Position numbers and translations under genes: made by a program. The notes beneath the pieces are model-generated. The model saw only the letters and a program-made list of their open reading frames with translations, was not told the DNA's origin and ran no database searches. A DNA stretch of 14,604 nt from Pseudomonadota bacterium (GTDB lineage: Bacteria; Pseudomonadota; Gammaproteobacteria; Acidiferrobacterales; Acidiferrobacteraceae), in NCBI GenBank assembly GCA_021797365.1, contig JAJZZU010000021.1, positions 1 through 14,604 of the forward strand, given 5' to 3'. Of this stretch, positions 14,269 through 14,604 are shown piece by piece (the first letter of the stretch is position 1; the number at the start of each line of letters is the position of its first letter).

Positions 14269-14604
14269 TCAGGCCGCGATGTGCGTCGCCGCGTAGCTGC
14301 GGATCGCGGTTGCGAAGTCGCGCAGGGCCTGTATCCCGGTCGCCTCCGCCTGGTGACACCATTCCTGCAGGGCCTCCAAGAGCTGCTCCTGGGTGCTCGC
14401 CGATCGGCGCCACACGTCTTGCAGGCGCTCCTTCATGGTGTAGACCGTCTGCAGGGTGCTGTTGGTCGCCAGAATCTCTTGCAGCTGACGGTATCCGGCC
14501 TCGCCGATGAGGGTCTTTTCCCGCACCATGAGGCGCCGCGCGCCCTTCAGGACCTTGGCGGTCTCGCGGTTGGCGGCCGCGGCCTTGCGGACCTCCTCTC
14601 CGTG
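14269..14604 (-). CDS. C-terminus of a probable fatty acid desaturase (DesA-like), truncated by window edge
   Basis: The last 111 residues of a leftward gene; the frame is open to the right edge at 14604, so the start and any histidine boxes are off the window. The visible tail is helical: V-Y-T-M-K-E-R-L-Q-D-V-W-R-R-S, then L-Q-E-W-C-H-Q-A-E-A-T-G-I-Q-A-L-R-D-F-A and S-Y-A. This W-C-x-x-A-E-A-x-G-I-x-A-L-x-x-F pattern is what I recall at the C-terminus of proteobacterial DesA-type acyl desaturases, which put double bonds into membrane fatty acids. Because the catalytic part is not visible the call rests on the tail alone; a transposase tail was considered and fits less well. Confidence 0.55.
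   Translation of the reverse strand, partial: HGEEVRKAAAANRETAKVLKGARRLMVREKTLIGEAGYRQLQEILATNSTLQTVYTMKERLQDVWRRSASTQEQLLEALQEWCHQAEATGIQALRDFATAIRSYAATHIAA

Noticed and set aside
1..14604. CRISPR arrays, tRNA or rRNA genes, insertion sequences, integrases, riboswitches
   Set aside because: Looked for by eye on both strands; no regularly spaced repeats, cloverleaf, transposase or terminal inverted repeats were seen. A covariance-model scan would be needed to exclude small RNAs.

Overview
The window looks like a chromosomal segment of a GC-rich gammaproteobacterium. The strongest sign is the block coaBC-dut-algC facing radC, followed by rpmB-rpmG, which is the order found in Pseudomonas and its relatives. 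An OprD-type porin, a molybdate regulator (ModE), an exported DsrE/DUF302 pair and a cytosolic molybdenum formate dehydrogenase would suit a chemolithotroph, perhaps an acidophilic sulfur oxidiser of the Acidiferrobacter type. That genus-level guess is inference only. No mobile element, CRISPR array, tRNA or rRNA was found, and no gap between genes is longer than about 215 bases.

Left part (1-4349, + strand): the 3' two-thirds of modE, an OprD-like porin, a Tat-exported molybdate/tungstate-type substrate-binding protein, a strong hairpin, then a zinc-dependent glutathione-independent formaldehyde dehydrogenase-like enzyme. The porin and binding protein look like an outer-membrane plus periplasmic oxyanion-capture pair. 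No ABC permease or ATPase is visible in the window.

Middle part (4360-8518, - strand): a two-gene unit for exported DUF302 and DsrE-like proteins, then the housekeeping operon coaBC-dut-algC, transcribed leftward (coenzyme A synthesis, dUTP removal, sugar phosphate mutase). radC diverges from coaBC at 8605.

Right part (8605-14604): between radC and rpmB, where related genomes usually have nothing large, lies a leftward two-gene unit: a 991-residue formate dehydrogenase alpha chain with a NuoG-like iron-sulfur front end, and its DUF1641 partner (the YrhE/YrhD pair of Bacillus). rpmB and rpmG follow rightward behind a good sigma70 promoter, then an HNH nuclease gene whose -10 box sits inside a perfect dyad. 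The C-terminus of a probable fatty acid desaturase reads in from the right edge on the - strand.

Working together: formaldehyde could be oxidised to formate by the zinc enzyme and formate to CO2 by the Mo/W enzyme, while ModE and the binding protein would handle the metal supply. Both one-carbon enzymes and both oxyanion genes lie within 13 kb, but the functional link is an inference from proximity, not something the sequence proves.
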